DNA of 64,000 bases from Symsagittifera roscoffensis. Taxonomy: Eukaryota; Xenacoelomorpha; Acoela; Convolutidae. Where the stretch lies: positions 22,918,370 through 22,982,369 of the forward strand of contig NC_087062.1 in assembly GCF_963678635.1 (NCBI RefSeq), read 5' to 3'. Under the pieces are notes generated by a model. It made no database searches. It saw only the letters and a list, made by a program, of their open reading frames with translations, and was not told where the DNA came from. A program made the position numbers and the translations under genes. Of the stretch, positions 22,340 to 33,899 are shown piece after piece (the first letter of the stretch is position 1; the number at the start of each line of letters is the position of its first letter).

Positions 22340-23939
22340 GTCTATCTGCAGCCTGACTGTCTGCCGTGGTTTTATTCTCTACTTCACTGATCTGTTTCGC
22401 TTCACTTGTTCATTTGATTTCGAAATCCGCTTTTCACCATTCTTTAACAGAATCAATACAACGTTTTTTTCACTGTAAAGTGCTGATTTGCTCGTTTTGA
22501 TCGCGACTTTTTTCGGCTTTTCCTTATGACTTAATAATAATCATAATTAATTGTTTTCAAACTAATTGCATACACAAAATTAATTTCAATAATTTATGAT
22601 TAATATAGGTTTGAGAGGGCAACATAGGATTTTGGTTTAGAGCTAATTTCCGTTTTTGATTGAATTTTTTATATTTAATTGAGACCCAACTGTTGCAAAC
22701 TAATGATTAAACTTGTCACATACATCTTTAGAAGCCTTAGCTGAATTGGATTTTTAATCTTTGCAGTAACTTCCGAAAGAACATTAAAGAACTGGCGGCA
22801 TTAGTTTTTTGATTTCCAGTTGAGTTTGTTTTGATATTATTATCTCTTAGCTTTGTTTATCACATATTTCGTCCAATTTCTTTGTTTACAAAAGTTATCT
22901 TCAGATTCTTGGTTTTTCAGACGCAAGTAATCACGGTAGAGTTTTTTTTGTTCACAAAATTTTTCACTTTTTTACCCAGTTTTCTGGTTGTTTTTTAGTG
23001 TTCAATCTTTTTGGAACGAACCGTAAAATTTCGCCATTCAAGAACTCAACGAACTTATCACAGGGCTTTTGAATCCAATTCCATAATCACTGAACGCAGT
23101 TCTTGTCTTTTTTCGCTTCTCGACAGAATTCGAAATCTAAAAACTTGTACAAACTTTAGAAAACTCTTGGCTACATCGTCTGATGTTCCTACTGTCCGTT
23201 TTTTTATATACAAATGGATATAACACTAAACTAAGTTTGGTTGAATGGTCGAATACCTAATACGGTACTGTAATATATAATATGGTACTGTAAAGAAAAA
23301 TAACAAATTTTTCCCAATTAATGAGGTCCGCCGACTTCTATCTTCGTAATTTTTCTATCTCTGGTTTCTCATTTGTTTCGAAGCTTTCGCTAAATCAAAC
23401 TGATTTTGGTCCAACTGTCAAAACTGACCGGTCGCTGTATTTGTTGCAATAGAGATCATGGTGTGATTTTTTTTGAAATCGAACTTTGATATTGCATCAT
23501 TTTTTGATTTCGTATCAATTTCTGGTTTTTTGTTGATGTATTTAAAATGCAAAATAATTTCGTTGACGACGGAACTTTTTCTTAGTTAATCAACTGCGTC
23601 TATAATGCTCTTAGAGATCAAATGAAATTAAATAGTCCTGATGCATTAGACCATTTTACTTTTCAAGCAAATTTTTGAAAAACCCACCGTTACAGCATAA
23701 AATTGATGCAACAGTGGAGAGGGAAGCGAGGAGAAAAGGAGCCAATAAACGTTTTTAGATGACACGTAACAATTAGCTTGACATGTTTGATAATAACGAT
23801 GGTTTGATACAAAGCTAACACGCTTGATGGTCCAGTCCGCGCAAACCACTGAACGTTTTTTGATTGTAGCAAAAGTAATAATCCTTTCTGGATAATGAAT
23901 GAATTACTAATAATGAATTACTAATAATTTTTTTGAAAC
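22340..23939. other. Intergenic, no recognised feature
   Basis: AT-rich sequence without a convincing coding block. It forms the left flank of the Merlin relic. The element's left terminal repeat was not identified. Confidence 0.35.
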
Positions 23940-24720
23940 AAAAAAATTTACTGAAAATTCTTGTCACTTCACTCCTCAAAACCGGACAAAATGTCAAAAA
24001 AACAAGGACAGATTTAGCTGGAGACGGCAAAATTGGACATGGAGTCGATTCAAGCTCAAAACATTTAATCAAAAAGACAGCTTTTTTGAAAGATCGGCCA
24101 TTGATTTCCTCCTAAAATGGATTCAATTTGTTTGTTTTTGGGGAACATAGGGCTCGAACAAAATGCTGCAAATCAATTGGGAGTTTCAGAAAGAGCAATT
24201 GTCGACGCTTTTGCCTCAATTTGAAATAATTGAGCTCGACGGACCAGGAACTGTGCTCGAAATCGACTACTTTTTTCAGCCAGGAGCCAAAACATCACAG
24301 ACGTCGCGTTCCGCAGAAACCTATTTGAATTTTTGGAATTGTATACACCAGCTATAATCCGGCAATTGGTTATATGAAAGTTACGGAACGAAGAAATGCT
24401 TCAACACTTCTTCCAGTTTTTCAGAACGTAGCTCTTCCAGGGTCAATCAAATTTTACGACGAATGGCAAGCTTTTCAAGGAATTCAAGGCATGGGAATCG
24501 ACCATAAAACAATGAATTAATGGGTGAAATATGTTGAAATCGATGGGACGCACACTCAAACTGTGGAATCTTATTGGAACAAGAAAAATCATAAATCGAG
24601 AGCATGCTTAGATGCCGACGATTTTTCCTGCATTTTTTTGCAGGAAATTATGTAGAGAGATCTATTTGGCTCGAGAGCATTTGAAAACATTATCTTGCAT
24701 AAGAACAATTTCTATTCTCT
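23940..24720 (+). pseudogene. Merlin/ISXO2-like DDE transposase relic
   Basis: Pieces of one transposase are readable in order across several frames. They are DRFSWRRQNWTW (about 24006), then KDSFFERSAIDFLLKWIQF (the family's hydrophobic block), AANQLGVSERAIVDAF (helix-turn-helix-like), LEID at 24256-24267 (first catalytic Asp), ALPGSIKFYDEWQAF with FYDEW at 24452-24466 (second Asp), and THTQTVESYWNKKN near 24553-24590 (catalytic Glu). This is the ISXO2/IS1016-type domain of Merlin DNA transposons. At least two frameshifts and in-frame stops (after GIDHKTMN and after the Gln-Glu-Ile-Met near 24650) show it is dead. Confidence 0.72.
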
Positions 24721-24893
24721 ACAACTCTAGACTGGTCAATCTGTGTTAATTCATTGTTTAATATTTGATAATTGCTTTAGTTTTTCATAATTTATTTCTA
24801 TTTTGACTGAGGGGATAACTCATTTGGTTATTACAGGGAGGGAGTGGAAATTGCTCAATTGATCTCACCGCTGATATCCATTGAGTCGCTTGC

Positions 24894-25004
24894 GGACTTA
24901 GTCCCCCCAGGATAAAATCCCCCAGGATAAAATCCCACCGGATATGATCCCCCAGGACTAAATCCCCCATAGGACCAAATCCCCCTAGGGCAAAATCCCC
25001 CATT
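24894..25004. repeat. Left TIR of the MULE, made of about 15-bp tandem repeats
   Basis: Six to seven imperfect units of the form GGATAAAATCCCCCA stand head to tail, with variants GGATATGATCCCCCA, GGACTAAATCCCCCA and GGACCAAATCCCCCT. The whole array is the inverse of 27161-27262. Confidence 0.85.
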
Positions 25005-25769
25005 TTTTTTTCAGTATGATGGAAATCAAATTGTACACATAATTTTTTGTTTCTTTTAATTCAATTTTGAATTGACTTCCATTCAAATATGCATCGCCAT
25101 CTTGACCTGACTTTTCACCAACTATAAGGTTCCAACTTTCAGTTGACGTCCTATAACAAGGAGCTTTGATTGCAAAAATAAATATGCCACGTGGCACAGT
25201 CAGTACGACAAGTGAATGGAAAATAATGTTGACTCCTTCAGCGTAAGTTTGATTCCCAAATATGACATTTTGTGCAATCAATGTAAAGGTCTGATAAATT
25301 TACCTCCAGGGATTAAAAAAAATCCCGCGCTTCTACTAAGGTGGGGTGCGGGATGGTGTGAAAGGAAGTCCCCGATTCCTAGAAAACTATCCTCTTTCTT
25401 GAATCAAAATTCCAGATTTGGGGTGACCGAAATGTTGAACATGATTTTGAACTTAATTTAACGTTAATTTATGTTGACTGATAAACAAATTAACACCCGA
25501 TATAACCCCAGCAAAACTATTAGTGAAACAGGTGTGATACCAGTTTGCGTGGTCGCAATTTAATCCCCCCATTAGAAATTAAACGTTTGCCTGTTGACGC
25601 AAAATTTTGTTCAGTTTGTAAAACACGTGCATTTTATTAAGTACCTACTTGTTCGAAACAATTACAAGGCAAAATAACAAAGTCAGATTTGTGTTAAGCA
25701 ACAAAGGGGGCCCGAAAGCGCTTCACAATAACTACGCTTACTATAAAGCGACGAGAGTTAGTCAATTCT

Positions 25770-27066
25770 ATTCAGTGGGAGTGCGAGTTGCGGCGATCAA
25801 AGCAACAGTGTAAGGCAAGCATATGGACTTCAAAGGGCGAATTCCTCAAATCGCAGCCATATGAGCACACACACGGCCCGGACTACGCGTTAATGGAAAC
25901 GTATACCATTAACGAACAGATCAAAGCGGACGCAGCGGCCTGCACCGACTCTTCGACACAAAAGGGGCTGTCAAATGCCCTGGCGAAAGCCACACCAGAA
26001 TGTTCCTCGAAGATGCCGGTGGTGCCTCACCTCAAACGAAGAATCAGAAGAATTAGGCATGAAAACCGTAGCCAGCCACCGATCCCAACAGGATTCGAAA
26101 TACATGCAAACTAAGAGTGGAGAAGATTTTCTTCTTGAAGATTCGACAGTTCCGGGAACCGGTAAACGATATTAGGTGTTCGCAACCAACAAAAATATCG
26201 AAATCTTAAACTCCTATGGAAACTGGTTGATTGATGGAACTGTTAAAAGCTGTCCTGATATCTTCTACCAAGTAAACATTGTCCACTGCTTCGTAGATGG
26301 AACAACCTTTCCATGTATCTATGCCCTACTCCCCGATAAACGACAAGGAACGTACAACGCTTTCTGATCGAACTTGAAGGCAGATATCTTCCTCCCAACA
26401 CAGTTCAATCATGATGGACTTTAAAATGGCTTGCATCAATTCTGTGGATGACAATTTTCCAGAGACAGAAATCAAAGGTTTTTTTCACTTCTCGCAAGCC
26501 ATTTAGGGAAAGATACTCGAATTTGGTTATGCTGTGCAGTATCGCGAGGACAAAGAATTCATTCTAGCTATACGTCTTTTAGCTGCTCTTGCATTTGCTC
26601 CGCCCTTACATGTAGAAACCTGGTATAAACAAATACTAGTAAATTGCCACATTCCTGACGATGTGGCAAAAAGCCAATGTTTTATTATTTTGCAAAAAGC
26701 CGACATTAAAGCCGCTGTTTTATTATTTTGAGGACAACTTTGTAGGCAAAGAAACGCGAAACTCGACAAGATGGAAGTCGCGTTTCGACATGGAAATACG
26801 GAACGTTTTTTTTCCAGGACCATTGACGACCTCCCCAGGACAAATCCATGCTCCAAATGTCAAATCCTGACATATGGAAATTTATTGAGGCGATTCAGAG
26901 GCAGCAGTCACTGCAAAATTTTAGCTTCGCTCAAATGCAGCTCGGCAAGAAGGTTCATAAAAGGAAAGAGGATAATTTTGGGAGGATAAAGAAAATTGTA
27001 TGTTCTGCCGCTAACTACAAAGAGTTGGATTATTTTAAAGCCATAGCTGTTAACTTGTCTTTTTAG
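25770..27066 (+). pseudogene. MULE transposase with FLYWCH-like N-terminus
   Basis: The order follows metazoan MULE transposases. First is a FLYWCH-type zinc-finger tail (WECELRRSKQQCKASIW, then HTHGPD), then the LKRRIRRIRHENR linker. Next comes the DDE core with GNWLIDGTVKSCPDIFYQV (first Asp), the HDFE-like second Asp region near 26405 and the HFSQAI (C/H) motif. Last are NVFFxRTIDDLPRTNP and SNPDIWKFIEAIQRQQSLQ near the C-terminus. Reading it needs several frame changes and passes stop codons (for example after GTGKRY at 26173). The catalytic Glu is not confidently placed. It is a dead copy. Confidence 0.82.
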
Positions 27067-27160
27067 TTTTTGGTCTTTTAATCTATCTACTTCTTTTCTG
27101 TTAATTATATTTCAACATTTAATTTAAGTTTTAAAGCCGCTGTTTTATTGAATTCGAATG

Positions 27161-27262
27161 TGGGGGATTTTAAAGTAAAAACTGGGTGATTTTGTCCTAG
27201 GTGGATTTTGTCCTGGGGGATTATATCCTGTGGGATTTTATCCTGGGGGATTTAGTTCTAGA
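27161..27262. repeat. Right TIR of the MULE (inverted array)
   Basis: The sequence runs TGGGGGATTTT, GTCCTAGGTGGATTTT, GTCCTGGGGGATTATATCCT, GTGGGATTTTATCCT and GGGGGATTTAGTTC. It is the reverse complement of the left array, with about five units preserved. Confidence 0.85.
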
Positions 27263-27699
27263 CCCTCATTGAATGTCCATGGCCATCATTGCATGGCTAG
27301 CAAAAAATTAACTTTCTCATTATGATTTTGATATTTTTTTCGTGTTCTTAGAGTTTTTACAATACCGTGAGGTTCAACGACATTATTTGGGAAATAACTG
27401 GCACTTGCGGTTATTGAATACCTTAAACAGAAATTCATTGGCAACATCATTTTTTTAGTTGAAACTCACGAGTTATGTATGATGGGCAACCCGGGCAAAC
27501 CACGTCTTTTTGTTCCGTTCAATATTTCTTTCGTTTTCCATATCTGTGTAAAAATTTCTAACATTTTTCTCAACAATTAGTCAACCAGTTCCATTTTTTA
27601 ATCATTTATGAAGTAATGGAATTAATCTGAAACTTCCATTTCAATACATTGATTAAAAACTCAGCCCCGCTACATGCGGAGTTTTTATACATTTTTTGC

Positions 27700-28720
27700 T
27701 GTTGACGCGCATGACGAATATGAGATAACTGTTTTCTCGAGCATCCATTCTAATCATTCTCTTTTACGACTCAGAATATGCTCGTCATGGATTTATCACG
27801 GAAATTTCTCAATTTTTTATGAAAGGCTTCAGTTGCGTGATTCTTGCTATCTCAGAGAACAAATGGTTTTAGTTTTCTTGTCGAAATTTTTTTGATACTC
27901 ATGATGCTCAATTTTGACGAGTTCACGCTTGGTTTTGGGTACTCAATTTGCTCATTGATCATTCTATGTCCAGTTTTCCCCACAATATAATTTCAAATCA
28001 CTGATATCAGCATGTCCCTATTCCAATTCATTTAGGTTTTCCAACGCCTGAATCCCGATTGGATAAGGTTCTCCATCATTTTCAATCACTCAAATTTTCA
28101 TAATCAAAAATTATTTCATGCTTGTAAAATTACCAAACTCGCGCTAAGTGGTTCTATTCTCCCATACCTAACCATCTGATGCTCGTACAGAACGTTCGGA
28201 GTTCCGATGCTCAGCACTCTGCCTTGAAATTTACATTCTTTTAAGATTATTGAACCCGTTGCACCTGCCTCTGTTATCATTGTCAAACTGATGGCCACTG
28301 GATCAGTACACCAACATGGGAAATCCTCTGTGTTATTTTCGTCTCTGTCGGATGCTTGTTTTTCTTCTGTTGGGTTTCACCATTTTTCTCTATCGAATTT
28401 TGTGGTTTCAATATTTTTCTCTATCGAGTTTTGTGGTTCCAATTCTTGTTACCCGATTTTCAATGACTCTTCTGTCCGCCGGTTCACAACTTGCGTAGAG
28501 TTTGTTGAATAGTAGTGGCTATTAACTGACACCTCTCTCGAGCAATTGTTCTTTGTCTTCCACGACCTCCTTTTTTGGTACGAACTTTCCATACAAAATG
28601 TCTAATTTTTCCACCGTAATCATACTCTGCTGTTGATCTCCTGCCCCCTCCACGAGCATTTTACAATTTGCTTTTTTTCTCCGAATTAGTTTTTGTCTCA
28701 AAAACATCACGTCAGTGACA
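27700..28720 (-). pseudogene. Decayed coding sequence, unidentified
   Basis: Minus-strand frames carry protein-like text in several pieces: MFLRQKLIRRKKANCKML (near 28700), then EDFPCWCTDPVAISLTMI through RVLSIGTPNVLYEHQMVRYG (28340-28116), then IENDGEPYPIGIQALENLNE (near 28080) and HADISDLKLYCGENW. Stops and frame changes separate them. Composition is balanced and unlike the flanks. A 31-bp tandem duplication (GATAGAGAAAAAT-type) lies at about 28385-28440. It may be a cargo gene fragment or part of another transposon. I do not recognise the protein. Confidence 0.35.
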
Positions 28721-29039
28721 TTTGGCTAAGTACTTGCGGTAAGCATTTAACTCAGCGACCATCCGTAAATTAACACTCGATATAGTCCCAGCAAAACGAT
28801 AAGTGCTACAGGTGTGATATCAGTTTCCGTGGTCGCAATTTAGTCCCCCCATTAGCAATTAAACGTTTGCTTCTTGACTCAAAATTTTGTCCAGTTTGTA
28901 AAACACATGCATTTTATTAAGTACCTATTCGTTCGAAACAATTACAATGCAAAATAACAAAGTCAGATTTGTGTTAAGCAACAAAGGGGGCCCGAAAGCG
29001 CTTCACAATAACTACGCTTACTATAGGAAAAGATAGTTA

Positions 29040-29910
29040 GTCAGTTCTTTTCAGTGGGAGTGCGAGTTGCGGCGATCAAAGCAACAATGTAAGGCAAGCA
29101 TATGAACTTCAAAGGGCGAAATCATCAAATCTTCGCCACATGAGCACACACACGGCCCGGACTACGCCTTAATGGAAACGTATACCCTTAACGAACAGAT
29201 AAAAGCTTACGCAGCGGCTTGCACCGACTCTTCGACACAAAAGGTGCTGTCAAATATGCTGGCGAAAGCCACACCAGAATGTTCCTCGAAGATGCCGTTG
29301 TGCCTCAGCTCAAACGAAGGATCAGAAGAATCAGACATGAAAACCGTAGCCAGTCACCGATCGCAACAGGATTCGTTTTTGAACTGCCTGTTAAATACAT
29401 GCAAACTATGAGAAGATTTTCTTCTTGAAGATTCGACAGTTCCGCGAACCGGTAAACGATATTTGGTGTTCGCAATCAACAAAAATATCGAAATTTTAAA
29501 TTCCAATGGAAATTTGTTTATTGATCGAACTTTTAAAATCTGTCTTGATATCTTCTACCAAGTATACACTGTCCACTGCTTCGTAGATGGAACAACCTTT
29601 CCATGTATCTATGCCCTACTCCCCGATAAATGACAAGAAACGTACAACGCTTTCTGGTCGAACTTGAAAGCAGATATCTCCCCCCCCCCTCAGTTCAATC
29701 ATGAAGGACTTTGAAATGGCTTGCATCAATTCTGTGGGTGGCAACTTTCCAGAGACAGAAATCAAAGGTTGTTTCTTTCACTTCTCGCAAGCCATTTACA
29801 GAAAGATACTCGAATTTGGTTATGCTGTGCAGTATCGCGAGGACAAAGAAATCAACCTAGCTATACGTCTTTTAGCTGCTCTTGCATTTGCCCCGCCCTT
29901 AGCTTTTAGT
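29040..29910 (+). pseudogene. Second, truncated copy of the MULE transposase
   Basis: It parallels 25770-26610: HTHGPD, LKRRIRRIRHENRS, the first-Asp region (here degraded to NLFIDRTFKICLDIFYQ), MKDFEMACINSVGG (second Asp), GCFFHFSQAIYRKILEFGYA, then RLLAALAFAPP. At that point the reading joins directly to sequence corresponding to 27066, so the C-terminal third is deleted. This copy keeps the CFFHF motif better than unit 1. Confidence 0.8.
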
Positions 29911-29997
29911 CTTTTAATCTATCTACTTCTTTTCTGTTAATTATCTTTCATCATTCAAATTAAGTTTTAATGTCGCTGTTTTATTGAATTCGAATGT

Positions 29998-30114
29998 GGC
30001 GGGTTTTAAACTAAAAACTGGGGGATTTTGTCCCTGGGGGATTTGATCCTACGGGGTATTTAGTCCTGGGGGGTTATATCCGGTGGGATTTTATCCTTGG
30101 GGATTTAGTTCTAG
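29998..30114. repeat. Right MULE TIR, unit 2
   Basis: The same inverted array as 27161-27262, with GGGGGATTTTGTCC, GGGGGATTTGATCCT, GGGTTATATCC and GGGATTTTATCC units. It carries one more unit than the copy in unit 1. Confidence 0.8.
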
Positions 30115-31839
30115 AACCCCATTGAATGTCCTGGGCCATCATTGCATGGCTAACAAAAAATTAACTTTCTCATTATGATTTTGATTTTTTTTTCGTGTGC
30201 TTAGAGTTTTTACAATACCGTGAGGTTCAACGACATCATTTGGGAACTAACTGGCACTTGCGGTTATTGAATACCCAAAACAGAATTTCATTGGCAACAT
30301 CAAATTTTAGTTGAAACTCACGGTTTATGTATGAGGGGCAACCCGGGCAAACCACGTTTTTTTGTTCCGTATAATGTTTCTCGCGTTTTCCATATCTTTG
30401 TAAAAGTTTCTAACATTTTTCTCAATAATTTTAATCATATATGAAGTAATGGAATTAATCTGAAACTTCCATTTCAATACATTGATTAAAAATCCAGCAT
30501 GCGGAGTTTTTATACCATTTTTTTGCTGTTGACGCACATGACGAATATGAGATAACTGTTTTCTCGAGCATCCATTCTAATCATTCTCTTTTACGACACA
30601 GAATAGGCTCGCCATAGAGTTATCACGGAAATTTCTCAATCTTTTATATGAGTCTTCAATTGCGTGATTCTCGCTATCTCAGAGAACAAATGGTTTTAGT
30701 TTTCTTGTCGAAATATTTTTGATACTCATGATAATCAATTTTGACGAGTTCACGCTCGGTTTTAGATACTCAATTTGCTCGTTGATCATTCTATGTCCAG
30801 TTCTCCCCGCAATATATTTTCAAATCACTGATATCACATGTCCCTATTCCAATTCATTTAGGTTTTTCAACGCCCGAATCCCGATTGGATAAGGTTCCCC
30901 ATTATTTTCAATCACTTAAATTTTCATAATCAAAAAACTATCTCATGCTTGTAAAATTACCAAAATTGCGCTACATGGTTCTCTTCTCCCAAACCTAACC
31001 AACTGATTTTCGTACATAACGTTGCTCATCCCATAACGTCGCTCAGCCCTCTGCCTTGAAAGTTACATTCTTTCAAGATTATTGAACTCGTTGCACCTGC
31101 AGCTGTTATCATTGTCAATCTGATGGCCACTGGATCAAAGTGTCCTTCTTCATGCGGATATCATTGGTGAAAAATTATTTCATGCTTGTAAAATTACCAA
31201 ACTCGCGCTAAGTGGTTCTATTCTCCCATACCTAACCATCTGATGCTCGTACAGAACGTTCGGAGTTCCGATGCTCAGCACTCTGCCTTGAAATTTACAT
31301 TCTTTTAAGATTATTGAACCCGTTGCACCTGCCTCTGTTATCATTGTCAAACTGATGGCCACTGGATCAGTACACCAACATGGGAAATCCTCTGTGTTAT
31401 TTTCGTCTCTGTCGGATGCTTGTTTTTCTTCTGTTGGGTTTCACCAACTTTCTCTATCGAATTTTGTGGTTTCAATATGTTTCTCTATCGAGTTTTGTGG
31501 TTCCAATTCTTGTTACCGGATGTTCACTGACTCTTCTGTCCGCCGGTTCACAACTTGCGTAGAGTTCGTTGAATAGTAGTGGCTATTAACTGACACCTCT
31601 CTCGAGCAATTGTTCTTTGTCTTCCACGACCTCCTTTTTTGGTACGACCTTTCCATACGAAATGTCTGTTTTTTTCCGCAGTAATCATACTCTGCTGTTA
31701 ACCTCCTGTCCCTTCCGCGAGCATTTTACAAGTTGCCTTTTTCTTCGAATTCATTTTTTTCTCAAAAACATCACGTCAGTGACATTTGGCTAAGTACTTG
31801 CGGCAAGCATTTAACTCAGCGACCATCCGTTTCTTCATA

Positions 31840-32515
31840 ACACACCATCACTTTCAACCTTTTTCAAGTTCGTTTTATCTGGAAACTTGTTGTACAATGT
31901 CATTTCAACATTAAAAAAACCCTTTAAATGTCTGCCGGGTCGAGCTGCTCGCTTTATGTTGCGATGGCTGCGACAAAAATATGGCATTTTTTACTACGTC
32001 AAGCAAAATTATGGGTATGTTTTGACCGTGGCATGTTGCTACCATCTCGGCCTCAGGGCTACCATCTCAGGTATGTTTTACGGTGTCGGTCAAAGTTGGG
32101 CATACGTATTTTCTCTAGAAAGAGGAAAAATGTGCTAGAACTTCGTCGCATGTATGTAACTCGTATGTTTCGAGTTAATGAGCAACTAAGCCCCAATCTC
32201 GAGTAAATGCTCAGCTTTTAACGATGAAACTTAAAATGAGCCCTAGATCCAGGTAGTTAAAAATCTACGCCAGTATCTATTCAACCCCCAAAACCCCAAA
32301 ACGTTCAAATTACTTTTATTTATAATTATCGACCTATAAAAAACTTCAAACTTATTTTTAATGTGAGTCTAGTTGGCATTGCACCTCAATGGTTTAGTCG
32401 GTATCAGTAGCCTTTTAAGGGAAGGAGAAAGGTCGTCTTCTTCAGTGATTTGACCGCCTCACCTCTCAAAAGGCCCCCTTTTGGTACTGTTGCACGTCAT
32501 CCAATTAGGGTGAGT
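31840..32515. other. Right flank of the duplication, no gene recognised
   Basis: Two overlapping frames of 83 and 92 codons near 31890-32206 have fairly balanced composition but no motif I can name. They may belong to the N-terminal part of the MULE relic that follows. Confidence 0.3.
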
Positions 32516-32519
32516 CGAC

Positions 32520-32850
32520 AATTTGTCGCATGCGACAACTCGAAGCAATTATAAAAAGCGTCAAGTTGTACCAAATGACTATTTGTAGCAGCCACTCGAT
32601 TAAAAAAGTTGCTGTGCCGATCGAGTTGTCTCATAACCTTAGAAAGATTTCTGCTTTTCGATTCCGGCCTCGGCGATAATGATCGAGGGCTGATTTTGGC
32701 AACCAACGAAAACTTATAGTTTTTGGAGTCAAACATTGTCTGGCATGCTGATGGAACATTCAAAGCGTTTCAGGCTATATTTTATCAAATATTTACTACC
32801 TATGCTGAGCATAGACTCTTGACGCAACTAATTGTGTACAAAGAATCATT
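32520..32850 (+). pseudogene. Second MULE-type transposase relic, different lineage
   Basis: Reading plus-strand frames gives LILATNENL, then SNIVWHADGTFKAFQAIFYQ at about 32733-32795. This is the first-Asp block of MULE transposases (W-x-x-D-G-T-F-K ... F-x-Q-x-F-T). The surrounding text differs from the 25.8-kb MULE, so it is a separate family. Only the core block survives, with stops just upstream. Confidence 0.6.
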
Positions 32851-33139
32851 TGCTACGAATAATCATTTGCGAACCGTCATTTGGGCCGACCAACTTTTCT
32901 AAAAAACCGCCAATATTTAGAATAAATTTCAGTCTAGAGCGCGCGTTAAAAAAAGGATTTTTTCGGGAAATCGTTGCAAAAATGTGCCAAAAACGAGATA
33001 TTGCGAAAATGCTAATTCCTATTTGATACGTCTCAGTGAGATCTATGACTTGTTGATTGTAAACTTTTCCAATGGTTTTGTTGCTATTAAACTAAATTCT
33101 CAACATTAACACTAATTAATATTTTTGGCCCTCAAAGAT

Positions 33140-33348
33140 ACCCCACCCCGGTCAGAACAGAACTCCCAACAAAAATTTTATACATTGAGTGTATGAAAAA
33201 CTGTTTATCCTACAATTTTCATCTAAAAAATTGCTTTTCATATTGGTTTTAAACAAGTTTCTGTACTTATCAACTTCTAGGAAATTGTAGGATAAGAAGT
33301 TTTTCATAGTTAAAAAATGTATGATAAAACGTGTTGGTCAACCGGAGA
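33140..33348. repeat. Short foldback element, GGTTGACC-ended family
   Basis: Its interior has TTTATCCTACAATTTTCAT and GAAATTGTAGGATAAGAAG arms facing each other. The right end GTTGGTCAACCGGAG matches the family terminus, while the left end (CCCCGGTCAG) is degraded. Confidence 0.5.
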
Positions 33349-33362
33349 CTTTTATCCATAAT

Positions 33363-33893
33363 TGTTCCGACTTTCGATACGAAAGTAACGGAATATTTGT
33401 GCTCGGGGTGGGTTTTTTTTTTCTTCAGACAAATTTCGACTTTTTAACTAGCCGTTTTTGACAGAATTTTTTTATATCATTCGAAAGCTATTGTTTTCCT
33501 GAGCTTGAATTTGAAAAGATATTTTACCTGTGATCATTTTTCGTACAGTTATGGGGGCTTAATGATTGCCATTTTGGCCAATTTGGGACAATTAACGCGC
33601 GATAAATTTCGCGCTATTAACGCGCGAGCGATATTTAATCCGTCTTAGAAATCGTTCCAAATTGGTTCAAGGAAGCTTATATGCCATAATTGATTTGTTA
33701 ATAGGCGCAAAATCTATCACTTTGTACTTAATATGACGTGTGGGGGGATGTTTTTACATAAAATCTCAAATTTTTTCAAAAAAAAATTTAATTTTTTTTA
33801 TTACATTGAAATTTTTCATCTTATTAATGCTCCATAGACCTTAAAAGGTAGTCGGAACTTTCAGGGCTTCGCCCTGATACGAGCAGTCTTGTT
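33363..33893 (+). repeat. HINE-like repeat, copy B (complete)
   Basis: It starts TGTTCCGACTTTCGATACGA. Near the end, GGTAGTCGGAACTTT (partial inverse of the start) is followed by the hairpin CAGGGCTTCGCCCTG and the tail ATACGAGCAGTCTTGTTT. The internal body is collinear with copies A and C, including the AACGCGCGATAA / GCGCTATTAACGCGCG palindrome cluster. Confidence 0.75.
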
Positions 33894-33899
33894 TGCTTT

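Larger units (their letters stand above)
24888..27266 (+). mobile_element. MULE DNA transposon with tandem-repeat termini
   Basis: The left terminal inverted repeat (24894-25004) and right one (27161-27262) bracket a decayed MULE transposase. The flanks show CATTGAGTC (24879-24887) and CATTGAATG (27267-27275), a 7/9 match compatible with the 9-bp target duplication usual for MULEs. The total is about 2.4 kb. The right two-thirds lie inside the 3.3-kb tandem duplication. Confidence 0.72.
25487..28766. repeat. 3.3-kb tandem duplication, unit 1
   Basis: It starts AAATTAACACCCGATATAAC and ends at GCGACCATCCGT, immediately followed by the same start word (AAATTAACACTCGATATAGT, 28767). It includes most of the MULE transposase, the right MULE TIR and 1.5 kb of downstream sequence. 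The left MULE TIR lies outside the unit. Confidence 0.85.
28767..31830. repeat. 3.3-kb tandem duplication, unit 2 (rearranged)
   Basis: It is collinear with unit 1 from the start word to GCGACCATCCGT at 31830. It differs by a deletion of about 460 bp corresponding to 26605-27065, and by an extra segment near 30937-31168. In that segment the 28100-28306 sequence appears first in diverged form and then again, nearly identically, at 31169 onward. Confidence 0.85.

Noticed and set aside
28291-28512. Plus-strand 73-codon frame, also at 31355
   Set aside because: Conservation between the two positions is due to the recent duplication. The minus strand has the more protein-like reading.
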